A DNA stretch of 17,436 nt from positions 1-17,436 of the forward strand of contig JBBTCH010000015.1 of NCBI GenBank assembly GCA_038043245.1, written 5' to 3'. The notes below the pieces were generated by a model. It made no database searches and was not told where the DNA came from. It saw nothing but the letters and a program-made list of their open reading frames with translations. Positions 6,731 through 13,347 of the stretch are shown one piece after another (position 1 is the first letter of the stretch; each line of letters starts with the position of its first letter). The translations under genes and the position numbers were made by a program. Source of the DNA: JACPFV01 sp038043245 (GTDB taxonomy: Bacteria > Pseudomonadota > Gammaproteobacteria > Nevskiales > Nevskiaceae).

Positions 6731-6794
6731 GGCCCATGAATGGGCCTCGTCCTTCGGACTCGCTACGCTCGCGTCAATGCGCTGAAGCGCATTG
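6731..6794 (+). repeat. Three-part palindromic element, copy 1
   Basis: The first palindrome GGCCCAT-GA-ATGGGCC (6731-6746) is followed by a 24-base core (6751-6774, starting CCTTCGGACTCGCT and ending GCTCGCGT), then the second palindrome CAATGCGC-TGAA-GCGCATTG (6775-6794). The same architecture with a 22/24 identical core but quite different palindromes occurs at 15951-16021. Another hairpin, CCGGC-TTCC-GCCGG at 6797-6810, follows; being close behind the speD stop, it may end speD transcription. Together with the two preceding repeat blocks, this explains nearly all of the 458 bases between coq7 and speD. Confidence 0.7.
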
Positions 6795-6824
6795 CGCCGG
6801 CTTCCGCCGGAATGACGGCAAACG

Positions 6825-7613
6825 CTATTGCGCGAAATTCTGCGCCGAGAAGATTTCCATGATCTCGTGATTGACGCGCTCTCGGATGCGCTTGGCCTCG
6901 CGCGGCGGCAGCTCGGACACGCCCTCGCCGAACAGATAAGTGTCGAGTTCCAGTTCCTTCAGGCGCATCTTGGTGTGGAAGATGTTCTCCTGATAGACGT
7001 TGACGTCCACCATCATGTAGCGCTCGCGGATGTCCTTGGCGATGAAGTTCTGGATCGAATCGATCGAGTGGTCGATGAAGTGCTTCATGCCGCGCACGTT
7101 GCGGGTGAAGCCGCGCACGCGGTAATCCATGACGACGAGATCGCTCTCGAAACTGTTGATCAGGTAGTTCAAGGCCTTCAGCGGCGAGATGCGTCCGCAG
7201 GTGGAGACGTCGATGTCGGCGCGGAAGGTGCTCATGCCCTGGTCGGGATGCGATTCCGGGTAGGTGTGCACGGTGATGTGCGACTTGTCGAGATGCGCGA
7301 CCACCGAATCCTTCTGCGGAGTGTGCAGGCCATCGTGATGGCCTTCGGAGATCAGCATGGTCACCGAGGCGCCCTGCGGGTCGTAATCCTGGCGCGCGAC
7401 GTTGAGGACGTTGGCGCCGATGATGTGCGCGACTTCGGTGAGGATGTCGGTCAGGCGCTCGGCGTTATACGCCTCGTCGATGTACTCGACGTATTCCTGC
7501 TGATGCTGCTTGGTGCGCGCATAACAGATGTCGTAGATGTTGAAGCTCAGCGACTTGGTCAGATTGTTGAAGCCGAGCAGTTTCAGCTTCGAATTGTTCA
7601 ACGCTTTAGGCAA
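6825..7613 (-). CDS. speD: S-adenosylmethionine decarboxylase proenzyme (E. coli type)
   Basis: Makes decarboxylated SAM, the aminopropyl donor for spermidine. The 262-residue proenzyme aligns along the family: LKLLGFNNLTKSLSFNIYDICYA, NVARQDYDPQGASVTMLISE, the processing site LDK-SHITVHTYPESHP, STCGRISPLKALNYLI, DYRVRGFTRNVRGMKHFIDH and VDVNVYQENIFHTKM. Self-cleavage between K110 and S111 converts S111 to the pyruvoyl cofactor. No ATG precedes the conserved region; TTG at 7613 is the most upstream usable start and has GGGGA eight bases ahead, with a second in-frame TTG at 7601. It lies 74 bases downstream of the OsmC-family gene on the same strand and may be transcribed with it. Confidence 0.95.
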   Translation of the reverse strand: MPKALNNSKLKLLGFNNLTKSLSFNIYDICYARTKQHQQEYVEYIDEAYNAERLTDILTEVAHIIGANVLNVARQDYDPQGASVTMLISEGHHDGLHTPQKDSVVAHLDKSHITVHTYPESHPDQGMSTFRADIDVSTCGRISPLKALNYLINSFESDLVVMDYRVRGFTRNVRGMKHFIDHSIDSIQNFIAKDIRERYMMVDVNVYQENIFHTKMRLKELELDTYLFGEGVSELPPREAKRIRERVNHEIMEIFSAQNFAQ

Positions 7614-7687
7614 CGCCGTGTCCCCGGGAAAGTATTTTGATTTGCGTGGCGAAATTATGTATCAGAACCGCGACAGATGTGTGACGT

Positions 7688-8119
7688 TCAAGTAACGTCC
7701 CTGACTTCAAATGAATGGGTGACGTTGGCGGATTTCGCCAGCATGATGGACGCCGAGCAGTATTTCTCCGCCGACAGTTTCACCGCACGCTCGACCTGGT
7801 TCGCCGCAAGACCTTTGCCAGTGACGATGAACTTGAGATGGATGTCGGTGAATACTTTCGGGTCGCTGTCGGCGCGCTTGCCCTCGACCTCGACCACGCA
7901 GTCGGTCACTGGCTGCCGTGCTTTTTTCAGAATGTAGACCACATCCACCGCCGAGCAGGAACCAGTGGACAGCAGCATCAGCTCCATCGGTCGCGGACCG
8001 AGGTTGCGGCCGCCGATGTCGGCGGGGCCGTCAATCACGATGGCGTGACCGCTGCCGGTCTCGCCGATGAAGGCCGCGTTCTCGGCCCATTTGATCCGCG
8101 CTTTCATTGGGTCGCTCAT
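7688..8119 (-). CDS. OsmC-family peroxidase-like protein
   Basis: A small OsmC/YhfA-type protein; characterised relatives reduce organic hydroperoxides with a pair of cysteines, though the YhfA subgroup is less well defined. The core begins MKARIKWAENAAFIGETGSGH; GGRNLGPRPMELMLLSTGSCSAVDVVYILKKAR carries the first conserved Cys, and KLSAEKYCSASIML the second. An ATG at 8158 would give 156 residues, but the extra 13 N-terminal residues match nothing and would leave little room for promoters before the divergent crp-like gene; I prefer ATG 8119 (143 residues), or 8107. The stop lies in a small GACGTT/AACGTC hairpin. Its position between speD and the crp/vfr gene matches the pseudomonad order I recall. 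Confidence 0.85.
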   Translation of the reverse strand: MSDPMKARIKWAENAAFIGETGSGHAIVIDGPADIGGRNLGPRPMELMLLSTGSCSAVDVVYILKKARQPVTDCVVEVEGKRADSDPKVFTDIHLKFIVTGKGLAANQVERAVKLSAEKYCSASIMLAKSANVTHSFEVRDVT

Positions 8120-8181
8120 CGCATCTTGTCCGTTTAAGCCTGTGATATCGTCAATCATAAGATGGCCGCACGGGGGATGTG

Positions 8182-8856
8182 ATGCAGTTCAAGCCAGTCA
8201 TCCAGCAATTCATCGCGCAGGCGCACACGCGCAGCCTCCCGGCACGTCACAACATCATCCACGCCGGTGATCCGGCGCGCGGCCTGTTCCTGATCCTCGA
8301 AGGTTCGGTCAGCGTTCTGCTCGAAGACGATCACGGTCGTGAGATCGTTCTGGCTTATCTCGACCCCGGCGCGTTCTTCGGCGAGATGTGCCTGTTCCCC
8401 GAGCAGAAAGTGCGCACCGCCATCGTACGCACGCGCGAACCCACCTTGGTCGCGGAACTCGCCTACGAGGACTTCCGCAGTTTTTGCCAGGCGCAACCGC
8501 AGATCATGCTGGAACTGGCCGAACAGTTGGCCGTGCGCCTGCGTGACACCAACCAGCGGCTGGCTGACCTCGCCTTCCTCGATGTCGCCGGACGCATCGC
8601 GCACATCCTGATGGAGCTGACCCGGCGCGCTGGAACGGTGATTCATCCACGCGGACTCACAGTGCGCGTCAGCCGTCAGGAACTCGCGCGCAACGCCGGC
8701 TGCTCGCGCGAAATGGCCGGGCGTGTGCTGAAGCGGCTCGAAGAGGATGGACTGCTGATTTCGGAGGGCCGCAATATCACCGTCGTCGGTCCGCAAAAAC
8801 CGGCGGCGCGCCTGCAGGCGCGGCCGACCCCGCCTACGCGGAAATCAAAACGCTGA
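8182..8856 (+). CDS. crp: Crp/Vfr/Clp-family transcriptional regulator
   Basis: A global regulator of the cyclic nucleotide receptor family, 224 residues from ATG 8182. The N-terminal beta-roll has GLFLILEGSVSVLLED, the pocket GE at 67-68 in FFGEMCLF, and VRTAIVRTRE at 77-86, where the RS/RT pair (here R78, T79) contacts the nucleotide phosphate in CRP. A long dimer helix follows (QIMLELAEQLAVRLRDTNQRL), then the HTH at 165-192 with recognition helix GCSREMAGRVLKRLEE. The C terminus carries a basic, proline-rich tail of about 18 residues. The pocket suggests cAMP, but Xanthomonas Clp binds c-di-GMP instead, so the ligand is uncertain. GGGGGA at 8172-8177 supports ATG 8182; GTG 8179 is one codon upstream. 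Its 3' end overlaps trpC tail-to-tail by 23 bases. Confidence 0.9.
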   Translation: MQFKPVIQQFIAQAHTRSLPARHNIIHAGDPARGLFLILEGSVSVLLEDDHGREIVLAYLDPGAFFGEMCLFPEQKVRTAIVRTREPTLVAELAYEDFRSFCQAQPQIMLELAEQLAVRLRDTNQRLADLAFLDVAGRIAHILMELTRRAGTVIHPRGLTVRVSRQELARNAGCSREMAGRVLKRLEEDGLLISEGRNITVVGPQKPAARLQARPTPPTRKSKR

Positions 8857-9619
8857 GGGCGGTACCAGGGTCTTTTTCGCGCATCAGCGACTCACCGATC
8901 AGAAACCGCTGCACGCCAGCGGCGCGCATCCGCGCAACGTCAGCGCGCGTAGCAATGCCGCTCTCGGTCACCACGTCGTAGCCCGCTGGAATGCGCGGCA
9001 ACAATTCCAGCGTGGTCTCAAGCCGGGTCTCAAAGGTACGCAGATCGCGGTTGTTGATACCCAGCAGCGGACGCTGACGGGCGTCGAGCTTCAGCACCTG
9101 GTCCAGCTCGCGGCCATCATGCACTTCGATCAGCACGTCCAGCGTCAGCTCACCAGCACAGATCGCCAGTTCCGCCATCTGCGCCGATGACAGCGCCGCG
9201 GCAATCAACAACACGCAGTCGGCACCGATGGCGCGTGCCTCGATGATCTGCAGCGGGTCGATCAGAAAATCCTTGCGGATCACCGGCAGCGCACACGCGG
9301 CACGCGCGGCGACGAGATTCTCGTTACTGCCCTGAAAAAACTTCTGGTCGGTCAGCACTGACAGACAGGCCGCGCCACCTTTCGCATAACTTTGTGCCAA
9401 TTCCGCCGGATTGAAGTCGGCGCGGATCAGGCCCTTGCTCGGCGAAGCCTTCTTGATCTCCGCAATCACTGCCGGCGATTTGTTGCGCAGCGCGGCCGCG
9501 AAACCGCGCACCTTTGAGGCTGCACGCGCTTCGTCGTCGAGCGCCGTGCGTGAGCGCTGTTTCAGCCTGGCGATTTCATCCTTTTTGACCTCAAGGATTT
9601 TTCGAAGAATGTCATCCAT
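8834..9619 (-). CDS. trpC: Indole-3-glycerol phosphate synthase
   Basis: Closes the indole ring, converting CdRP to indole-3-glycerol phosphate in tryptophan synthesis; a TIM barrel. Motifs in order are VIAEIKKASPSKGLI with the substrate-binding Lys, SVLTDQKFFQGS, VIRKDFLIDPLQIIEARAIGAD with the catalytic Lys, VLIEVHDG, LGINNRDLRTF and VVTESGI...LIGESLM. It is single-function, not fused to TrpF. I prefer ATG 9619 (MDDILRKIL, the usual family start) to the upstream ATG at 9631, because the latter lies inside a dispersed palindromic repeat and adds only MTEP. There is no strong ribosome binding site for either. It is last in trpG-trpD-trpC, and its 3' end overlaps the convergent crp-like gene. 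Confidence 0.94.
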   Translation of the reverse strand: MDDILRKILEVKKDEIARLKQRSRTALDDEARAASKVRGFAAALRNKSPAVIAEIKKASPSKGLIRADFNPAELAQSYAKGGAACLSVLTDQKFFQGSNENLVAARAACALPVIRKDFLIDPLQIIEARAIGADCVLLIAAALSSAQMAELAICAGELTLDVLIEVHDGRELDQVLKLDARQRPLLGINNRDLRTFETRLETTLELLPRIPAGYDVVTESGIATRADVARMRAAGVQRFLIGESLMREKDPGTALSVLISA

Positions 9620-9625
9620 TGGTTC

Positions 9626-9685
9626 TGTCATTCCGAACGCAGTGAGGAATCTGGCCAGATCCTTCGCCCACGGCTCAGGATGACA
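9626..9685. repeat. 60-bp palindromic repeat at the trpD/trpC junction
   Basis: The element runs from TGTCATTCCGA to the closing CTCAGGATGACA and is centred on ATCTGGCCAGAT, so the two halves form an imperfect full-length inverted repeat. It contains the trpD stop codon (9675-9677 on the minus strand) and the upstream candidate trpC ATG (9629-9631). The right half, read on the minus strand, resembles the widespread TGTCATCCTGAG-type intergenic repeats. A fuller palindrome of the same plan is at 13283-13340. Confidence 0.8.
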
Positions 9686-10715
9686 TCGGCTTTAGTTGTT
9701 GCGTGGTATTCACGAACTCATCGAGTTTTGCGCGCGCGCCACCGCTGGCCAGGACGTCGCTGGCGCGTTTCAAGCCGGCGGCAATCGAGTCGGCCAAGCC
9801 ACAGGCATACAGCGCGGCGCCGGCATTGAGCGCGACGATGTCGCGCGCGGCACCGGGCTTGTTGTCCAGCGCTTCGAGCACTTTGGCCTTGGATTCCTGC
9901 GCATTGGCGACGCGCAGCACGTCCAGCGGGCGCGTCGCCAGGCCGAAGTCACGCGGATGCACCGCGTATTCGCGCACCTGTCCGTCGCGCAGTTCGCCCA
10001 CCAGCGTTTCTTCGCCCAGCGTGATTTCGTCAAGGCCATCGCGGCCCCAGACCACCAGCGCGCGCTGCGCGCCCAGCTTTTGCAGCACACGCACCTGGAT
10101 GCCGACCAGATCCGGATGGAACACGCCCATCAGGATGTTCGGCGCACCCGCCGGGTTGGTCAGCGGGCCGAGGATGTTGAACAGCGTACGCACACCCATT
10201 TCCTTGCGCACCGGCGCCACCGCCTTCATCGCCGGATGGTGGTTCGGCGCGAACATGAAGCCGAGGCCCGCCGTCGCGAGGCAGCGGGCCACGTCTTCCG
10301 GTTGCAGATCAATCTGGGCGCCCAGCGCCTCAAGCACGTCGGCGCTGCCGGACTTCGACGACACGCTGCGATTGCCATGCTTGGCGACGCGGGCGCCGCC
10401 GGCGGCGGCGGCGAACATCGCCGCAGTGGAAATGTTGAAGCTGTGCGCGCCGTCGCCACCGGTGCCGACGATGTCGAGTAAGTGCGGGTGCGGCGGCGAT
10501 TCGACCTTGCGCGCGAATTCGCGCATCACCTGCGCAGCGGCAGCGATCTCGCCGACGGTCTCTTTTTTCACACGCAGACCGGTCAGCAAGGCGGCGGTCA
10601 GCACCGGCGACACTTCGCCACGCATGATCGCGCGCATCAGTTCCACCATCTCGTCGTGGAAGATCTCGCGGTGTTCGATGACACGCTGCAGTGCTTCCTG
10701 GGGCGTGAAGGGCAT
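9675..10715 (-). CDS. trpD: Anthranilate phosphoribosyltransferase
   Basis: Transfers phosphoribose from PRPP to anthranilate. The 346-residue, homodimeric family-3 phosphoribosyltransferase shows the PRPP loop DIVGTGGDGAHSFNIST, then RVAKHGNRSVSSKSGSADVLEALG, GLGFMFAPNHHPAMKAVAPVRKEMGVRTLFNILGPLTNPA, and the acidic metal-binding DGLDEITLGEET. It lacks a fused TrpG domain, consistent with the separate trpG next door. The gene starts 2 bases after the trpG stop, suggesting translational coupling. Its last residues (PMSS) and stop codon are encoded by the palindromic repeat at 9626-9685, so the native C terminus may have been altered slightly when that repeat arrived. Confidence 0.95.
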   Translation of the reverse strand: MPFTPQEALQRVIEHREIFHDEMVELMRAIMRGEVSPVLTAALLTGLRVKKETVGEIAAAAQVMREFARKVESPPHPHLLDIVGTGGDGAHSFNISTAAMFAAAAGGARVAKHGNRSVSSKSGSADVLEALGAQIDLQPEDVARCLATAGLGFMFAPNHHPAMKAVAPVRKEMGVRTLFNILGPLTNPAGAPNILMGVFHPDLVGIQVRVLQKLGAQRALVVWGRDGLDEITLGEETLVGELRDGQVREYAVHPRDFGLATRPLDVLRVANAQESKAKVLEALDNKPGAARDIVALNAGAALYACGLADSIAAGLKRASDVLASGGARAKLDEFVNTTQQLKPMSS

Positions 10716-10717
10716 GG

Positions 10718-11299
10718 CTAATACGCCGTCAGAAAATTCTTGAGCAGGGCGTGTCCATGCTCGGTGAGAATGGATTCGGGATGGAATTGCACCCCCTCCA
10801 CCGCCAGTGTCTTGTGCCTGAGACCCATGATTTCATCCACACTGCCATCGGGCTTCTGCGTCCAGGCAGTGACTTCGAGATCTTTCGGGAAACCGGATTT
10901 CTCGACGATCAGCGAGTGGTAGCGCGTCGCGGTGTACGGCGATGGCAGCTGGCTGAACACGCCTTTGCCCTGATGATGAATCGCGCTGGTTTTGCCGTGC
11001 ATGATCGAATGCGCACGCACCACCTTGCCGCCAAACGCCTGACCAATGCTCTGGTGGCCGAGGCAGACACCGAGAATCGGGAACCGGCCGGCGAGTTTCT
11101 CAATCAGTTCGAGACAGATGCCGGCTTCATTAGGCGTGCACGGCCCCGGCGACAGCACGATGTGCTTCGGTTTCAGCCGCGCGACTTCGTCCACTGTGAT
11201 CTGGTCGTTGCGGTGCACTTGCACCTCCGCCCCCAACTCGCCGAAATACTGGACAAGGTTGTAAGTAAAACTATCGTAGTTATCGATCATCAAGAGCAT
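10718..11299 (-). CDS. trpG: Anthranilate/aminodeoxychorismate synthase glutaminase subunit
   Basis: A class I glutamine amidotransferase that supplies ammonia to TrpE (and possibly PabB, as dual-use TrpG/PabA). The 193-residue protein has MLLMIDNYDSFTYNLVQYFGE at the start, the oxyanion segment LSPGPCTPNEAG at 49-60, the nucleophile C79 in GVCLGHQSIGQAFGG and the H173/E175 pair in QFHPES. The start is supported by a GAGAGGTG ribosome binding site. trpE is absent from the window: the gene upstream is divergent and unrelated. This agrees with pseudomonads, where trpE lies apart from trpGDC. Its initiation region is partly duplicated about 126 bases upstream (see the leader feature). Confidence 0.95.
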   Translation of the reverse strand: MLLMIDNYDSFTYNLVQYFGELGAEVQVHRNDQITVDEVARLKPKHIVLSPGPCTPNEAGICLELIEKLAGRFPILGVCLGHQSIGQAFGGKVVRAHSIMHGKTSAIHHQGKGVFSQLPSPYTATRYHSLIVEKSGFPKDLEVTAWTQKPDGSVDEIMGLRHKTLAVEGVQFHPESILTEHGHALLKNFLTAY

Positions 11300-11426
11300 G
11301 GCAACACCTCTCGAAACATCCGTGTGCCCCGCCGGCCGCGCCGTCCATGGCGCGGCGTTCGCCGGCGCGAACTGACATTAAGTCAGTTCGCGAAAGCTCC
11401 GTCTCACTATCGATCATGAGCAGCAT
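11300..11426 (-). promoter_or_regulatory. trpG leader with two hairpins and a 48-codon upstream ORF
   Basis: Read on the minus strand, a sequence resembling the trpG start (ATG CTG CTC ATG ATC GAT) occurs at 11426-11409 and opens a 48-codon frame that ends at a TAA inside trpG (11280). Between it and trpG lie two inverted repeats: CGCGAACTGAC/GTCAGTTCGCG (11366-11392, 5-base loop) and GCCGG-CCGCGCC/GGCGCGG-CCGGC (11331-11366). The small frame has no Trp codon, so it is not a classic trp attenuator peptide. The arrangement could be an inserted palindromic repeat flanked by a partial duplication, or a folded regulatory leader. It has no obvious ribosome binding site. Confidence 0.5.
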
Positions 11427-11465
11427 GGGACGCGCATAGTGCCCGCCGCCGAAGCGCCTCGCAAT

Positions 11466-11471
11466 TAGAAT
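11466..11471 (+). promoter_or_regulatory. Possible -10 box for leaderless M61 peptidase transcript
   Basis: TAGAAT (five of six matches to the -10 consensus) ends six bases before the GTG start at 11478, and no ribosome binding site lies between. The spacing is that of leaderless transcripts. No convincing -35 is visible, so this is tentative. Confidence 0.3.
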
Positions 11472-11477
11472 GACGCT

Positions 11478-13280
11478 GTGACTCTGACCGCCCCACCGCA
11501 CTACACCGTCCTCGCCTCCGACCTGCAGGCCCACCTGTTTGAGGTCCGTTGCGATCTGGGCGACGTTCGCGACGCGGTCGAGATGCGCATGCCGGCATGG
11601 ATCCGCGGCAGCTATCTGGTGCGCGATTTCGCCAAGCACGTGACGCGCATCGAAGCCACGCGCGGCAGCACAGCGGTTGCCATCGCACGCACTGACAAGA
11701 ATTCTTTTCGCATTCAGGCAGGCGACGGCGCACTGGTGCTGCGCTGGTGGGTGTACGCCTACGACGAATCGGTGCGCAAGGCCTATCTCGACGCGCGGCG
11801 CGGGTTCTTCAATGGCTCCTCGCTGTTTTTTCAGCCGGTGGGATGGAGCGGCGGCTGCACGCTGGACATTTCCGCGCCCTCAGATTCGAGCTGGAAGCTG
11901 GCGACCACCCTGAAGCCGCTGAAGGTGGATGCGCGCGGTTTTGGCCGCTACACCGCGGCCGACTACGAAGACCTGATTGATCACCCGGTGGAAATGGGCG
12001 ATTTTCAGCGCGTGGATTTTGTTGCCGCCGACACGCCGCACGCATTCATTCTGTCCGGCCGTTGCGAAGCCGATGGCGCGCGGCTGGCGGCGGACGCGAA
12101 AAAAATCTGTGAAGCGCAACACGCGCTGTTTCGCGGCGAACCGAAACTCGACCAGTATCTGTTCCTGACCAGGGTCGTCGGCAGCGGCTACGGCGGGCTC
12201 GAGCACCGTTCGTCCACCGCGCTGATCTGTTCGCGCAACGACCTGCCACGCCAAGACATGGCCGGCCCTTCGACAGAGCTCAGGACAGGACTGCCGCGCG
12301 ACTACCGCACCTTTCTCGGTCTGGTCAGCCACGAGTATTTCCACCTGTGGAACGTCAAACGCATCACCGCCAAGGCGTTCAGCGACTCCGATCTCGCAGC
12401 TGAAGCGTATACGCGCGACCTCTGGCACTACGAGGGCGTCACCTCGTATTACGACGACCTGTTCCTGTTGCGCGCGGGACTGCTCGACGCCGCGACCTAC
12501 CTCGATCTGCTGGCGGAAACCGCGACGCGGCTGGAGCGCGCACCGGGCCGCCTGCAACACACGCTGGCCGATGCCAGCTTCGAGACCTGGGTCAAGTACT
12601 ACCAGCCGGACGAGAACTCGCCGAACGCGACGACCAACTACTACGTCAAGGGCGCGCTCGCGGCGCTGTGCCTGGATCTGCATCTGCGCCTGCATTCGCA
12701 ATCCACGCTCGACGACGTGATGCGTGTGCTGTGGGCACGCTACGGCAGCAAAAACATCGGCGTGCCGGAAGGCGGGCTGGAAGCGGTCGCTCAGGAAATC
12801 TGCGGCCTCGACCTCAAACCGCAGTTCGATGCCTGGTTGCGCTCGACCGCCGAGCTGCCGGTGGCGGAATTGCTGGCCGCATTCGGCATCAAGGCGGAAC
12901 GCCGCGCCGCGATCTCCGAGGCGGATACCGGCGGCCGCGTCAGCGGCAAACCGCTCGCCGCCGCGCTCGGTCTGAGATTGCGCGGCAACGAATTGGCGGT
13001 CGCCCACGTTGTTAACGGCCGGCCGGCCGAGCGCGCCGGCCTCGCCGGCGGCGACGTGCTGGTGGCGCTCGACGGCTACAAGCTGACGCCAGGCAACTGG
13101 AGTCTGCGCAGCGCGCTGTTGGCCGCCGGTCGTAAAGTCCCCCTGCATTATTTTCGTGGCGACGAGCTGTTTGAAACGAGCATCACGCCGGAAGCCGCGC
13201 CGCTGGACACCTGGACGTTCACGCTGGCCGACGCCGATGCGCAAACGCTGGCGCGCAGAAAAACATGGCTGAGCTGTTAA
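11478..13280 (+). CDS. M61-family (glycyl aminopeptidase-like) metallopeptidase with PDZ domain
   Basis: A 600-residue zinc peptidase of family M61 with no signal peptide. The N-terminal beta domain includes EMRMPAWIRGSYLVRDFAKHV and the RWWVYAYDESVRKAYLDARRGFFNGSSLFF segment. The active site is HEYFH at 285-289 with the third zinc ligand probably E319 in LWHYEGVTSYYDDL. A helical domain follows, then a PDZ-like domain at about 490-560 (LGLRLRGNELAVAHVVNGRPAERAGLAGGDVLVALDG). Family members release N-terminal glycine or alanine from peptides, but the substrate here is unknown. The start is GTG, without a clear ribosome binding site. Residues 264-271 (PSTELRTG), about 14 residues before the zinc motif, are encoded by a dispersed intergenic repeat lying in frame. 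It is divergent from trpG. Confidence 0.92.
   Translation: MTLTAPPHYTVLASDLQAHLFEVRCDLGDVRDAVEMRMPAWIRGSYLVRDFAKHVTRIEATRGSTAVAIARTDKNSFRIQAGDGALVLRWWVYAYDESVRKAYLDARRGFFNGSSLFFQPVGWSGGCTLDISAPSDSSWKLATTLKPLKVDARGFGRYTAADYEDLIDHPVEMGDFQRVDFVAADTPHAFILSGRCEADGARLAADAKKICEAQHALFRGEPKLDQYLFLTRVVGSGYGGLEHRSSTALICSRNDLPRQDMAGPSTELRTGLPRDYRTFLGLVSHEYFHLWNVKRITAKAFSDSDLAAEAYTRDLWHYEGVTSYYDDLFLLRAGLLDAATYLDLLAETATRLERAPGRLQHTLADASFETWVKYYQPDENSPNATTNYYVKGALAALCLDLHLRLHSQSTLDDVMRVLWARYGSKNIGVPEGGLEAVAQEICGLDLKPQFDAWLRSTAELPVAELLAAFGIKAERRAAISEADTGGRVSGKPLAAALGLRLRGNELAVAHVVNGRPAERAGLAGGDVLVALDGYKLTPGNWSLRSALLAAGRKVPLHYFRGDELFETSITPEAAPLDTWTFTLADADAQTLARRKTWLSC
12267..12289 (+). repeat. Dispersed 23-bp repeat inside the M61 peptidase gene
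   Basis: The segment begins CCTTCGACAGAGCTC and ends AGGACAGG. It matches 20 of 23 bases at 16063-16085 (begins CCTTCAACCGTGCTC), where it is intergenic and itself lies within another repeat. In the peptidase it is read in frame as PSTELRTG between RNDLPRQDMAG and LPRDYRTFLGLVSHEYFH. Confidence 0.75.
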
Positions 13281-13282
13281 TT

Positions 13283-13340
13283 TGTCACCCCGAGCACAGC
13301 GAGGGGTCTGGCCAGATTCCTCGCTGCGCTCGGAATGACA
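13283..13340. repeat. 58-bp near-perfect palindromic repeat between M61 gene and plsY
   Basis: Reading inwards from both ends the halves pair as TGTCA/TGACA, CGAGC/GCTCG, AGCGAGG/CCTCGCT and TCTGG/CCAGA, with short unpaired steps between, so the whole 58 bases fold into one long hairpin. It begins 3 bases after the peptidase stop and ends 7 bases before the plsY ATG, filling the gap almost entirely. It could terminate the peptidase transcript, and its GGAATGACA end lies where a plsY ribosome binding site would be expected. Confidence 0.85.
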
Positions 13341-13347
13341 ACACACC

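Noticed and set aside
6375..6824. A CRISPR array in the repeat-filled region after coq7
   Set aside because: The repeats are inverted and nested, not regularly spaced direct repeats with unique spacers.
6828..7640. A 270-residue plus-strand frame opposite speD
   Set aside because: The translation is a His/Val/Asp-rich shadow; SpeD on the minus strand is conserved along its whole length.
8141..8157. Autoregulatory CRP-type site (TGTGA-N6-TCACA) before the crp-like gene
   Set aside because: TGTGATATCGTCAATCA has only the left half-site; the right half does not match at the correct spacing.
9703..10743. A 346-residue plus-strand frame opposite trpD
   Set aside because: Low-complexity Ser/Arg/Ala-rich translation with no motif; trpD on the minus strand is certain.
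11280..11426. Classic tryptophan attenuator with a Trp-rich leader peptide for trpGDC
   Set aside because: The small upstream frame contains no Trp codon, and no U-run terminator follows the hairpins.
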